Shown: positions 1 through 5,844, counted from the stretch's first letter. The stretch: 5,844 nt of DNA from Cellulomonas sp. (GCA_027451305.1 DAIDJQ010000199.1:1-5844), one strand, 5' to 3'. Notes: generated by a model from the sequence alone, not told the origin. Translations and numbers: made by a program.

Positions 1-932
1 CGGTAGCCCGGGTTGTCGCCGGCGAGGACCACTCCCCTGCTGGCGGCGAGAGCCTCCACGACGCTGATCCCGAAGCTCTCCCCTCCGACGCTCGGCAGCG
101 CGACGACGTCCGCGTTCGCGAGCAGCTCGGCCTTCGCCTCCTCGGGCACGAACCCGGAGAACCGCACCGAGCCGTCCAGCCCCTCACGGACCACCTGCGC
201 GCGCAGCTGGTCCAGCATCGGTCCGCGTCCGGCGATCGTGACCTCGAACGGCGTGGCGCTCAGCCCGCGAGCCTTGAGCTCGCCGACGGCCCTGACCAGG
301 TGCCGGGCGCCCTTGCGTTCGACGAGCCGGCCGAGATACAGGACCTGCACCCGGTCGGTCGTCCGAGGTCGAGGCACGACGGTGGCGAACGTCGAGACGT
401 CGACGGGGTTCGGTACGACGCTCGTCTCCAGCCCGAACGCGCGGCGCGCGAAGTCGCCCGCCGGCGCCGAGACGGCCATGACCTCGTCGAACCGGCGGAG
501 CTGACGCGCCTGGACCATCCCGAGCAGACGGGAGGCGGCAGCCATGACCGGCCCCCCGGGGAGGATGTGGAAGGTGCCGACCACCGCGGTGCTGGCCGGC
601 ACCTGGGCCGTCAGCCGCCCGGCGAGCAGGGGGCTGCAGGGCAGGGCCACGTGGAGCACGTCCGGACGGACGTCCGCGAGCACGGAACGCAGGCGGGCCG
701 TGCGGCCCACGGTCGGGGTGCGGAGCACGTTGCCGTTGGCCCGGACCTCGACCGAGGACCCGATCTCCCACAGGTTCGGCAGGTCGGCACGGGTGGTCGA
801 GGGTGCCAGGTAGTGCACGTCATGGCCCCGTGCGGCGAGCCAGCGCCCAAGGGCCAGCACGTGCTGCTGCACGCCGTCCGGCCGGTCCAGCGAGTCGTCG
901 AGCGCGAGCGCGATGCGCAGCGGCCCGGTCAC
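1..932 (-). CDS. GT4-family glycosyltransferase, PimA-like (3' end outside window)
   Basis: Translation of the minus strand from GTG at 932 gives 310 residues before the window ends, so the C-terminus is missing. It reads as a GT-B fold family 4 glycosyltransferase, which transfers a sugar from a nucleotide donor (GDP-mannose in PimA relatives) to a lipid or glycan acceptor at the inner face of the membrane. Visible features are an N-terminal Rossmann start with DGVQQHV (about 19-25) and GHDVHYLAP (36-44), the acceptor-side TFH (120-122), VPNPVDV (173-179), the donor-domain GRLVERKG (201-208), and GGESFGISVVEAL (283-295) with the family E-x7-E pair at E285 and E293. These follow mycobacterial PimA in order and spacing, but donor and acceptor are not proven. 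GTG 932 is preceded by AGGA with 8 bases of spacing. The frame stays open to a TGA near 1125, and an in-frame GTG at 1043 would add an arginine-rich 37-residue extension without a good ribosome-binding site. Confidence 0.88.
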   Translation of the reverse strand, partial: MTGPLRIALALDDSLDRPDGVQQHVLALGRWLAARGHDVHYLAPSTTRADLPNLWEIGSSVEVRANGNVLRTPTVGRTARLRSVLADVRPDVLHVALPCSPLLAGRLTAQVPASTAVVGTFHILPGGPVMAAASRLLGMVQARQLRRFDEVMAVSAPAGDFARRAFGLETSVVPNPVDVSTFATVVPRPRTTDRVQVLYLGRLVERKGARHLVRAVGELKARGLSATPFEVTIAGRGPMLDQLRAQVVREGLDGSVRFSGFVPEEAKAELLANADVVALPSVGGESFGISVVEALAASRGVVLAGDNPGY

Positions 933-1407
933 GCGGCGGGTCCTGGCCGACGACGACGCGGTCGCTCGCGGCGCCGCGGTCGACCGGCGGCGCCTCCGCC
1001 GTCCAGGTGAGCCGAGGTCGCCCAGGTCGGTCGGGTGGAGCACGTCCGGCGCGATGTCACCACAGCTCCTGTCGAGGTCGTTCGTCGTACCGGGTAACGG
1101 TGCCGCGAGGCAGCCGCCCTGTCATCACCGCGGCGCGGTATCCCGCGTACGGCGCTGGTGGTAGCGACGCCCACCGACCACCTCGGCGACCCGTCACGCA
1201 ACCAGGTGGGCACCAGCCTGCACGACGGACCGGTGAAGCACGTCTCAGCCGGCCCGCGCTACTGCGATCGCAGCAGGTGGAGTGCGTCCGTCCGGACGAC
1301 GCCACGACGCGACGACCTCGACAGCCTAGGAGTGCCCCGGAGCACCGGTGAGCAGCCCCTGCGCCGGCCCTGCCCGGGCCCGAGCGCACGAAGACCAAGG
1401 ACACGCC
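933..1407. other. Divergent intergenic region, no supported gene
   Basis: This 475-bp stretch lies between the start of the leftward glycosyltransferase and the start of the rightward membrane-protein gene, so both promoters should be here. I found no clear -35/-10 pair. Several short frames are open, none resembling a known protein. The closest to a signal is an AGGAG at 1066-1070 (minus strand) five bases before a GTG at 1060; that 43-residue frame ends at 929, overlapping the glycosyltransferase GTG as GTGA. Its product is arginine-rich and low in complexity. The glycosyltransferase frame itself keeps high third-position GC back to about 1055, so part of this stretch may be coding if that gene starts earlier. 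Two palindromes at 1262-1298 are listed separately. Confidence 0.6.
1262..1298. repeat. Pair of perfect palindromes, possible operator
   Basis: CTGCGATCGCAG at 1262-1273 is a perfect 12-bp palindrome and CGTCCGGACG at 1289-1298 is a perfect 10-bp palindrome; their centres are 26 bp apart. They lie 110-146 bp upstream of the 1408 start. Such inverted repeats can bind dimeric regulators, but short palindromes also arise by chance in GC-rich DNA. No factor can be named. Confidence 0.25.
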
Positions 1408-1935
1408 ATGACCGAAGCACCCGCCGCCCCGACCGCGGTGACGTACGAGTACGCCACCGTCCGCGCCGAGCGTGACCTGGAGTCGCTGTACCGGGACACC
1501 TACGCCGGGTTCGGCTGGACCATCGAGGGCTACGGGCCGGCCGTCCCGGGTGCCGGTGCCGTCACGTTGAAGCTGAAGCGGGTCCGGCACCTGAAGAACC
1601 GCCCCCAGGTGGTGGCGCTGCAGCGCAAGGCCGAGGGTGCGCTGGCAGAGATCGTCAGGCTGGAGAAGACCAAGACGACCGCCGCGTTCGCGGTCTCGAT
1701 GGTGATCGGCATCGTCGGCACGGCGCTCCTGGCCGGTTCGGTGTTCGCGATCGACGCCGACCGCTGGGGGCTGTCGATCCCGCTCGGCGCCCTCGGCCTG
1801 CTCGGCTGGCTCGCCGGGTACCTGACGTTCGGCCGGGTGCGGGCCCGGCGCACCGCCGCGGCCACCCCGCTGATCGACCGGCAGTACGACGTGGTGTACG
1901 AGGCGTCGGAGGAGGCGGCGCACCTGCTGGCCTGA
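1408..1935 (+). CDS. Conserved membrane protein of unknown function, two TM helices
   Basis: This 175-residue protein starts at ATG 1408, preceded by AAGGA at 1397-1401 with six bases of spacing; an upstream in-frame ATG at 1348 lacks similar support. The soluble N-terminal part (about 11-92) begins with YEYATVRAERDLESLY, continues through FGWTIEGYG and a basic stretch VTLKLKRVRHLKNR (52-65), then a helix that could be coiled coil (66-90). Two hydrophobic segments follow at about 93-115 and 121-142, ending in a positive FGRVRARR stop. The tail has PLIDRQYDVVYEASEEAAHLL (154-174). From memory, this architecture with the YEY.TV, FGW, KNR and PLI..YD..YE signatures matches uncharacterised proteins common in Clostridia and some Actinobacteria; no function is known to me. 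It ends 30 bp before the histidine kinase on the same strand, so it is probably cotranscribed and could be an accessory to, or target of, that system. That link is inference. Confidence 0.85.
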   Translation: MTEAPAAPTAVTYEYATVRAERDLESLYRDTYAGFGWTIEGYGPAVPGAGAVTLKLKRVRHLKNRPQVVALQRKAEGALAEIVRLEKTKTTAAFAVSMVIGIVGTALLAGSVFAIDADRWGLSIPLGALGLLGWLAGYLTFGRVRARRTAAATPLIDRQYDVVYEASEEAAHLLA

Positions 1936-1965
1936 GACGGCCGGCGCTGGTGCCAGGATCCGACC

Positions 1966-3171
1966 GTGACCTTCGACGTCGGGACGGCCCCGCCACGCAC
2001 CCCGATGGTCTTCCGCCGGCCACGGCTGATCGAGACCGCCGTCCTGGTGGTGATCGGCGTCATCGTGGCGGTCGACGCGATCACGGCCGCGAACGGGCCC
2101 GTCGCGCAGCAGCTCGGCGCGAGCGTGCTGCGCGGCTGGGTGCCGGGCGCGTACCTCGCGCTGGCGGTGTCGGTGGGCGGGATCGTGCTGGCCCGGTGGC
2201 GGCCCTGGCCGGGGCTGGTGCTCATCGCCGCTGCGCCCGTGGTCTCGGCGCTGCTGCAGTGGGACCCGATCGCCACGTGGAACCTCGCCGTGTTCGCGAC
2301 GTTCTGGCTCACCCTGCGCGTGCTGCCCGGGCTGCCCACGGCACTGCTGGTCGGAGCGGCCAACTTCACGGCAGCCGCGCTCGCCACGGGCGGGTTCAGC
2401 CTGCAGGTCCCCACGGCGTCGATCGCGGCGATGGCCGCCGTGGCGGCAGCTGGTGCGGGGAGCGCGGTGCGGGGTCACCGCCGGTACTGGGAGGCGCTGG
2501 AGGGGCGCGCCCGGGCGGCGGTGGCCACCCGGGAGGCGGAGGCGCAGCGGCGGGTCGCGCAGGAGCGGGTGCGGATCGCGCGGGACCTGCACGACGTCGT
2601 CGGGCACGAGGTCGCCCTCGTCTCCCTGCACCTCGGCGCGCTCGAGGTGCACCTGCCCGCACAGGCGGAGGCGGCCCGCGACGACCTGGTCGGCGCACGC
2701 CGCGGCCTGCAGGCGGTGCTCGCCGGCACGCAGGAGCTCCTCCACGTGCTGCGTTCGGGGCAGGACGACGAGTCCACGGCGCCGGCCGCCGGCTACGACC
2801 GCATCGACGACCTGGTCACGGCCGCGCGGGCCGCGGGCCTGCAGGTCGAGGCGTCCGTCGGGCAGCTCGTCGGCCCGCTGTCACCGGCCGTGTCCGCCGC
2901 CGCCTACCGGATCGTCCAGGAGGCCCTGACGAACGCCCACAAGCACGGGACCGGCGCCGTCTCGCTCACGGTCGGCGCCGACGCGACGGCCGTCACGGTC
3001 GAGGCGGTCAACGTCCGCCGACCGGCCGCGGGCGGCTCGGGCACCGGGTACGGCCTGGTCGGGATGCGGGAGCGTGCCGAGTCGGTCGGCGGGTGGATCG
3101 ACACCAAGGCCGACGACACCCTGTTCTGGTTGTGGGCCCAGCTGCCCGTCGACGCCGGAGGAACGCCGTGA
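1966..3171 (+). CDS. Membrane sensor histidine kinase, DesK/NarL-partner type (HisKA_3)
   Basis: This 401-residue kinase autophosphorylates on a histidine and should pass the phosphate to the regulator encoded next. The N-terminal half carries five or six hydrophobic segments (about 21-39, 62-76, 83-97, 105-120, 122-142, 148-166) with almost no extracytoplasmic loop, suggesting sensing within or near the membrane. A helical linker (170-200) leads to the HisKA_3 dimerisation box RIARDLHDVVGHEV (202-215) with the phospho-acceptor H209. The ATPase domain shows the N box QEALTNAHKH (318-327, N323) and a glycine-rich box GTGYGLVGMRERAESVGG (359-376). A D box is not obvious, which is common for this family in divergent members. 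GTG 1966 is chosen because AGGA (1955-1958) sits seven bases upstream and the protein reads naturally from there. The stop codon overlaps the regulator start (GTGA). The stimulus cannot be read from the sequence. Confidence 0.95.
   Translation: MTFDVGTAPPRTPMVFRRPRLIETAVLVVIGVIVAVDAITAANGPVAQQLGASVLRGWVPGAYLALAVSVGGIVLARWRPWPGLVLIAAAPVVSALLQWDPIATWNLAVFATFWLTLRVLPGLPTALLVGAANFTAAALATGGFSLQVPTASIAAMAAVAAAGAGSAVRGHRRYWEALEGRARAAVATREAEAQRRVAQERVRIARDLHDVVGHEVALVSLHLGALEVHLPAQAEAARDDLVGARRGLQAVLAGTQELLHVLRSGQDDESTAPAAGYDRIDDLVTAARAAGLQVEASVGQLVGPLSPAVSAAAYRIVQEALTNAHKHGTGAVSLTVGADATAVTVEAVNVRRPAAGGSGTGYGLVGMRERAESVGGWIDTKADDTLFWLWAQLPVDAGGTP
3157..3163 (+). promoter_or_regulatory. Ribosome-binding site for the response regulator, inside the kinase gene
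   Basis: GGAGGAA lies in the last codons of the kinase, four bases before GTG 3168. It decides the GTG start of the regulator, whose frame is otherwise open far upstream through the kinase, and supports translational coupling across the GTGA overlap. Confidence 0.8.
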
Positions 3172-3827
3172 TCCGTGTGGTGCTGGTCGACGACCAGGAG
3201 ATGATCCGGTACGGCCTGCGGACCATCCTCGGCGCGCAGCCGCAGCTCGAGGTGGTCGGTGAGGCCGCCGACGGTCTCGCCGCGCTGCAGCTGCTCGAGC
3301 AGGTCGAGGCGGACGTGGTGCTGCTCGACATCCGGATGCCCGGCATCGACGGCGTGGAGACCACCCGCCGACTGCGTCGCACGCACCCGTCGCAGGCGTT
3401 GCGGATCATCGTGCTGACCACCTTCGACCAGGACGAGAACGTGCTGGCCGCGCTCCGGGCCGGCGCCGACGGCTTCCTGTCCAAGGGCGTCGGGCCCGCC
3501 GAGCTGGTCGCCGGGATCACGGAGGTCGCCGCCGGCGGCGGTGCGCTCTCCGCCTCGGCCGCCGCCGCGCTGATCGGGCACGTGGCCGCCGAGCAGGTCA
3601 CGCCGGCGGACCCCGGGATGGTCAAGCGGTTCGAGGCGCTGACGCCGCGCGAGCGGGAGGTGGTGGCCGCGATCGTGTCCGGGCTCGACAACGCGCAGAT
3701 CGCCCGGGACATGTTCCTGTCGCCGTTCACCGTGAAGACGCACGCCAACCGGGCCATGACCAAGGTGCAGGCCAAGGACCGCGCCCAGCTGGTGTCCTAC
3801 GCGGTGCGGGCGGGCATCCGGCCCTGA
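3168..3827 (+). CDS. LuxR/NarL-family response regulator
   Basis: This 219-residue DNA-binding regulator is the probable partner of the adjacent kinase. The receiver domain (about 2-120) has the acidic pair D8 D9, phospho-acceptor D54 in VVLLDIRMPG, the switch threonines T84/T85 in VLTTFDQDENV and the invariant K106 in FLSKG. A linker rich in alanine (120-152) leads to a LuxR-type helix-turn-helix (about 158-217), beginning LTPREREVVAAIVSG and including NAQIARDMFLSPFTVKTHANR (175-195), whose recognition helix lies around SPFTVKTHANRAMTKV. Most relatives have 'N.EIA..L..S..TVK.H', so QIARDMFLSPFTVKTH is a normal variant. Length and layout are complete for the family. Start is GTG 3168, fixed by the GGAGGAA just upstream and by the four-base overlap with the kinase stop. 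It may control its own operon or unlinked genes; targets cannot be inferred here. Confidence 0.96.
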   Translation: MIRVVLVDDQEMIRYGLRTILGAQPQLEVVGEAADGLAALQLLEQVEADVVLLDIRMPGIDGVETTRRLRRTHPSQALRIIVLTTFDQDENVLAALRAGADGFLSKGVGPAELVAGITEVAAGGGALSASAAAALIGHVAAEQVTPADPGMVKRFEALTPREREVVAAIVSGLDNAQIARDMFLSPFTVKTHANRAMTKVQAKDRAQLVSYAVRAGIRP

Positions 3828-4073
3828 CGCCGGCGGACGGTCGGTCGAGCAGGGACCGGGTGCCGAGCACGGTCGCCGCCGCCCGCCGCTCGGCGTCGGC
3901 CGTCCCCGTCTCGGCCGTGCAGACCGTCACGCGCAGGACGTCGTCGTTCCCGGCCCGGGACAAAGCCGAGGCACAGCCGAAGTTACGCAACAACTACGGA
4001 GGGAACCGCAGCCGCCCGCGGCTAACGTCGCTGGGGCACCGGGCCACGGCTGAGCAACCCGGCGGAGAGGCAG
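3828..4073. other. Intergenic region with coding-like third-position bias
   Basis: This 246-bp gap lies between the response regulator and the lipoprotein gene. From about 3835 to 3965 the frame that could begin at GTG 3860 on the plus strand, and the matching minus-strand frame open between 3993 and 3727, both have almost only G or C in the shared wobble position. Neither predicted peptide resembles a family I know, and the minus-strand frame runs into the regulator without its own stop until 3727. It may hold a small gene, a decayed remnant or simply skewed composition. No convincing hairpin-plus-T terminator follows the regulator. A possible promoter near 4002-4029 is listed separately. 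Confidence 0.5.
4002..4029 (+). promoter_or_regulatory. Possible ECF-sigma promoter for the lipoprotein gene
   Basis: GGAAC (4002-4006) and CGTC (4026-4029) are separated by 19 bases (18 if the -35 is read as GGAACC). The two elements resemble the GGAAC ... CGTY form recognised by several envelope-stress ECF sigma factors. Spacing is slightly long. The CGTC is about 45 bp before the ATG at 4074, a suitable leader length. This is pattern matching only. Confidence 0.25.
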
Positions 4074-4598
4074 ATGGACGGACGAGCGGGAACCGGACGG
4101 CACAACAGGGGGCCGTCCGTGGTCCGCCGTGCCGTCGCCGCCACCGCACTGGCGACCGCGGGGCTCATCGTGCTGAGCGGCTGCTCCTTCTTCGGCAAGA
4201 AGGAGACCGTCACGGTTCCGGTGCTGAGCGCCAAGCCCGGGGAGTGCATGGTGGCGCCGACGACGATCGTCGCCGAGGTCAAGGACCTGACGGTGGTGCC
4301 GTGCTCGCAGCCGCACCAGCAGGAGGTGTACGCGCTGGCGGCGTACCCGCTGCCCGCCGGCACCGAGAAGACGGCGGCGTACCCCGGCGAGGCGGTGCTG
4401 AAGGCGTTCGCAGACGGCGCGTGCCTCGGCGCGTTCTCCTCGTACGTCGGCTCCGACTACCGCGACTCGTCGCTGTTCTTCACCTACCTGCTGCCCTCCG
4501 CGCGTGGCTGGGAGCAGGGCGAGGACCGGGACGTGACCTGCGTGATCACCACGACGGGCGGCACCCGCACGTCGTCGGTCAAGGGATCCAAGCTGTAG
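4074..4598 (+). CDS. Lipoprotein with septum-formation-type domain
   Basis: This 174-residue protein has an N-terminal region with RR (18-19), a hydrophobic stretch (about 20-34) and the lipobox LSGC (34-37), so it should be lipidated at C37 and anchored to the outer face of the cytoplasmic membrane. The mature domain (about 52-160) has four further cysteines: GECMV (C58), VVPCSQPHQQEVYA (C77), GACLGAF (C117) and DVTCVI (C156). With CSQPH..EV and YPG, AYVG-like SSYVG and W..GEDRDVTC, this fits the actinobacterial septum-formation family (PF13845, from memory); C58-C77 and C117-C156 are plausible disulfides. ATG 4074 has GGAG six bases upstream. A GTG at 4119 also has an AGGGGG ribosome-binding site and would give a more compact 21-residue signal peptide, so the start is uncertain. 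The family has been named for septation, but its molecular role is unclear. It sits 62 bp upstream of the DUF4280 gene, which suggests cotranscription. Confidence 0.85.
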   Translation: MDGRAGTGRHNRGPSVVRRAVAATALATAGLIVLSGCSFFGKKETVTVPVLSAKPGECMVAPTTIVAEVKDLTVVPCSQPHQQEVYALAAYPLPAGTEKTAAYPGEAVLKAFADGACLGAFSSYVGSDYRDSSLFFTYLLPSARGWEQGEDRDVTCVITTTGGTRTSSVKGSKL

Positions 4599-4615
4599 CA
4601 CCGGCTCCGGCTGCG

Positions 4616-4660
4616 GGACCGACGAGCGGACGGACGAGCGGACCGACGAGAGGACCGACC
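4616..4660 (+). repeat. 12-bp tandem repeat ending at the DUF4280 start codon
   Basis: Three full units and a 9-base partial unit of GGACCGACGAGC-like sequence follow one another: units begin at 4616, 4628, 4640 and 4652. Unit 2 differs by one base and unit 3 by its last base. The AGGA (4651-4654) that serves as ribosome-binding site for ATG 4661 is created by the unit 3/4 junction. Read in the DUF4280 frame, the repeat would encode Gly-Pro-Thr-Ser-type tetrapeptides, but there is no start codon for it after the lipoprotein stop. Confidence 0.85.
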
Positions 4661-5050
4661 ATGGGCAAGCCCGCCGTCTCGGCGACCGCGATGATGCAGT
4701 GCAGCTTCGGGGTCGCACCCTCCACGCTCGTGGTGCTGCCGATCGCCCGCGTCACGATCGAGGGCAAGCCTGCCGCGGCCATCACCGACGCCGCCCCCAT
4801 GGTGAACATCCCGCCGTTCGGCATGTGCACCTCGCTGGCGAACCCGCAGGTGCTGGCGGCCACCACTGCGGCGCTCGGCGTGCTGACCCCGATGCCCTGC
4901 ATCCCGGTCACCGGCGCATGGGTGGGCGGCGCGCTGCAGACGACGATCGGCGGCAAGCCCGCGCTGACGTTCGGTGCGACGTGCACGTGCGCGTTCGGTG
5001 GCGTGATCCAGGTCCTCAACCCCGCGACGGTGAAGACCACCGAGAGCTGA
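4661..5050 (+). CDS. DUF4280 PAAR-like protein
   Basis: This 129-residue protein matches the DUF4280 family (PF14107) along its whole length. Hallmarks are GKPAVSATAMMQCSFGVAPS (2-21), PMVNIPPFGMCTSLANP (46-62), GVLTPMPCIPVTGAW (73-87), IGGKPAL (96-102) and the closing TCTCAFGGVIQVLNP (107-121). Cysteines are at 14, 56, 80, 108 and 110. Members are PAAR-like proteins, thought to form the pointed tip or spike cap of contractile injection systems or to carry toxin domains. Here there is no C-terminal toxin extension, so it would be a bare tip or adaptor. ATG 4661 follows AGGA with six bases of spacing. It follows the lipoprotein gene on the same strand and converges with an eCIS-type AAA+ ATPase 43 bp away, which supports an injection-system role. 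Whether it is membrane-linked through the lipoprotein is unknown. Confidence 0.93.
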   Translation: MGKPAVSATAMMQCSFGVAPSTLVVLPIARVTIEGKPAAAITDAAPMVNIPPFGMCTSLANPQVLAATTAALGVLTPMPCIPVTGAWVGGALQTTIGGKPALTFGATCTCAFGGVIQVLNPATVKTTES

Positions 5051-5093
5051 AGCGGTACCGGGCTCGCGCTGTCGGATGCCCGCGCGCGGTCGG

Positions 5094-5844
5094 CTAGCCC
5101 GCGTCCGGCACCAGGTGGTGCCACGGACCGAACAGCTCGGGGGTGGCACGCCGGCCGAGCTTGGTCAGCTCGCTCGCCAGCCCTCTGACCAGGTGCTCCA
5201 TCCGGACCACGCCGCCGTCGGCCGCCGCCAGGAACGCGCTGGTCAACGCTGCGTTGCGGATCGCACCACCGGCCAGGTCGAGCTTGTCGGCGATGAAGCC
5301 GAGGTCGACGTCGTCGAGCGGCGCCTCGGCGAGGGCCCGCTGCCAGATCGCCAGCCGCTCGGCCGGGCTCGGCAGGGTGAAGTGCACGCTCGCGTGCACG
5401 CGGCGCAGGAACGCCGGGTCGATGTTGCCCTGGAAGTTGGTGGTGAGCACCACGAACCCGTCGTAGGTCTCCAGCCGCTGCAGCAGGAAGGACACCTCGA
5501 GGTTGGCGTACCGGTCGCGGGCGTCGCTGACCTTGGCCCGGGTGCCGAACAGGGCGTCGGCCTCGTCGAACAGCAGCACGCAGTCGCCCGACGATGCCGC
5601 GGCGAAGATCAGCTCGAGGTTCTTCTCCGTCTCCCCGATGTACTTGGACACCACCGCCTGCAGGTCCACGCGCAGGAGGTCCACGCCCAGGTCCGCGGCG
5701 ATGACCTCGGCCGTCATGGTCTTGCCGGTGCCGGACGGGCCGCCGAACAGCGCGACCAGCCCCGGCGACGGCATCTCCGCCAGACCCCAGTCGCCGAACA
5801 CCGTGCTGCGGTAGCGGTAGCGGGCGGTCAGCTCCTTGAGGCGG
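5094..5844 (-). CDS. AAA+ ATPase of contractile injection system type (5' end outside window)
   Basis: The last 249 residues are in the window; the start lies beyond the right edge. Residue numbers here count from the first complete codon. After LKELTARYRYR comes Walker A GPSGTGKT (35-42), the pore-region-like VVSKYIGETEKN (64-75), Walker B VLLFDEADALFG (89-100), the sensor-1 stretch VVLTTN (131-136) and a second region of homology ending FLRR (145-148) with likely arginine fingers, then a C-terminal helical lid with GGAIRNAAL (sensor 2, about 193-201). This layout, especially SKYIGETEKNL, DRYANLEVS.LLQR and TTN..GN.DPAFLRR, is that of the ATPases encoded in Afp/PVC-type eCIS clusters (Afp15/Pvc15), which have been linked to particle assembly or cargo loading. 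The stop is TAG at 5094-5096. The product is cytoplasmic. The 43-bp gap to the convergent DUF4280 gene has no clear terminator. Stand-alone members also exist, so eCIS membership depends on genes to the right. Confidence 0.9.
   Translation of the reverse strand, partial: RLKELTARYRYRSTVFGDWGLAEMPSPGLVALFGGPSGTGKTMTAEVIAADLGVDLLRVDLQAVVSKYIGETEKNLELIFAAASSGDCVLLFDEADALFGTRAKVSDARDRYANLEVSFLLQRLETYDGFVVLTTNFQGNIDPAFLRRVHASVHFTLPSPAERLAIWQRALAEAPLDDVDLGFIADKLDLAGGAIRNAALTSAFLAAADGGVVRMEHLVRGLASELTKLGRRATPELFGPWHHLVPDAG

Noticed and set aside
300..1010. Plus-strand open frames opposite the glycosyltransferase
   Set aside because: Translations are Arg/Gly/His-rich without motifs, whereas the minus-strand frame shows a full GT4 pattern.
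1057..2745. 562-residue open frame on the minus strand
   Set aside because: It lies opposite the membrane-protein and kinase genes, has an Arg/Gly/Pro-rich low-complexity translation and no motifs. It is a shadow of GC-rich coding on the plus strand. Its last 22 residues (ATG 1125 to stop 1057) lie in the gap, but have no supporting evidence.
1950..3827. A single 625-residue gene covering the kinase region and response regulator
   Set aside because: Only the final 219 residues show protein-family motifs; the upstream part is out of frame with the well-supported kinase, and a strong ribosome-binding site fixes the regulator start at 3168.
4590..4661. Programmed frameshift joining the lipoprotein to DUF4280
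   Set aside because: The frames could be joined by a shift near 4590 through the Gly/Pro/Thr/Ser linker, but there is no slippery run or downstream structure, and the DUF4280 gene has a good independent start.
3860..5050. A 396-residue gene ending in DUF4280
   Set aside because: The part before 4661 overlaps the lipoprotein in another frame and has low-complexity content. ATG 4661 has its own ribosome-binding site and matches the normal family start.
5051..5093. Bidirectional terminator between the convergent genes
   Set aside because: Only short imperfect GC pairings (such as CGGTACCG without a loop) are visible, with no T-run on either strand.

Overview
The window comes from a very GC-rich genome. 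Nearly every third codon position in the real genes is G or C, GTG starts are common, and the gene families (a PimA-like glycosyltransferase, a DesK/NarL-type two-component pair, a septum-formation-domain lipoprotein) are typical of Actinomycetota. A Cellulomonas-like member of the Micrococcales would fit, but that genus-level guess is inference only. I see no rRNA, tRNA, CRISPR array or insertion sequence.

Layout from left to right. The leftmost gene (932 down to position 1, minus strand, 3' end outside the window) encodes a GT4 glycosyltransferase resembling phosphatidylinositol mannosyltransferases. A 475-bp divergent gap follows; it carries two short perfect palindromes but no gene I can defend. 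Then comes a tight plus-strand cluster: a small two-helix membrane protein of unknown function (1408-1935), a membrane histidine kinase (1966-3171) and its LuxR/NarL-type response regulator (3168-3827). Kinase and regulator overlap by four bases (GTGA), so they are probably translationally coupled, and all three genes are likely one operon that senses an envelope-related or unknown signal and changes transcription.

After a 246-bp gap with a possible ECF-sigma-type promoter come two further plus-strand genes. The first is a lipoprotein with a septum-formation-type extracellular domain (4074-4598). The second is a DUF4280 PAAR-like protein (4661-5050), separated from it by a 12-bp tandem repeat that contains its ribosome-binding site. 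Converging on these from the right edge, 43 bp away, is the C-terminal 249 residues of an AAA+ ATPase (5094 to beyond 5844, minus strand). It is of the kind found in extracellular contractile injection system (eCIS; Afp/PVC-like) loci.

The combination of a DUF4280 PAAR-like protein with an Afp15/Pvc15-like AAA+ ATPase suggests that the right edge is the border of a contractile injection (phage-tail-like) cluster continuing outside the window. The lipoprotein beside the PAAR-like tip candidate is the most unusual partner. The glycosyltransferase and two-component operon look like ordinary chromosomal genes flanking it.
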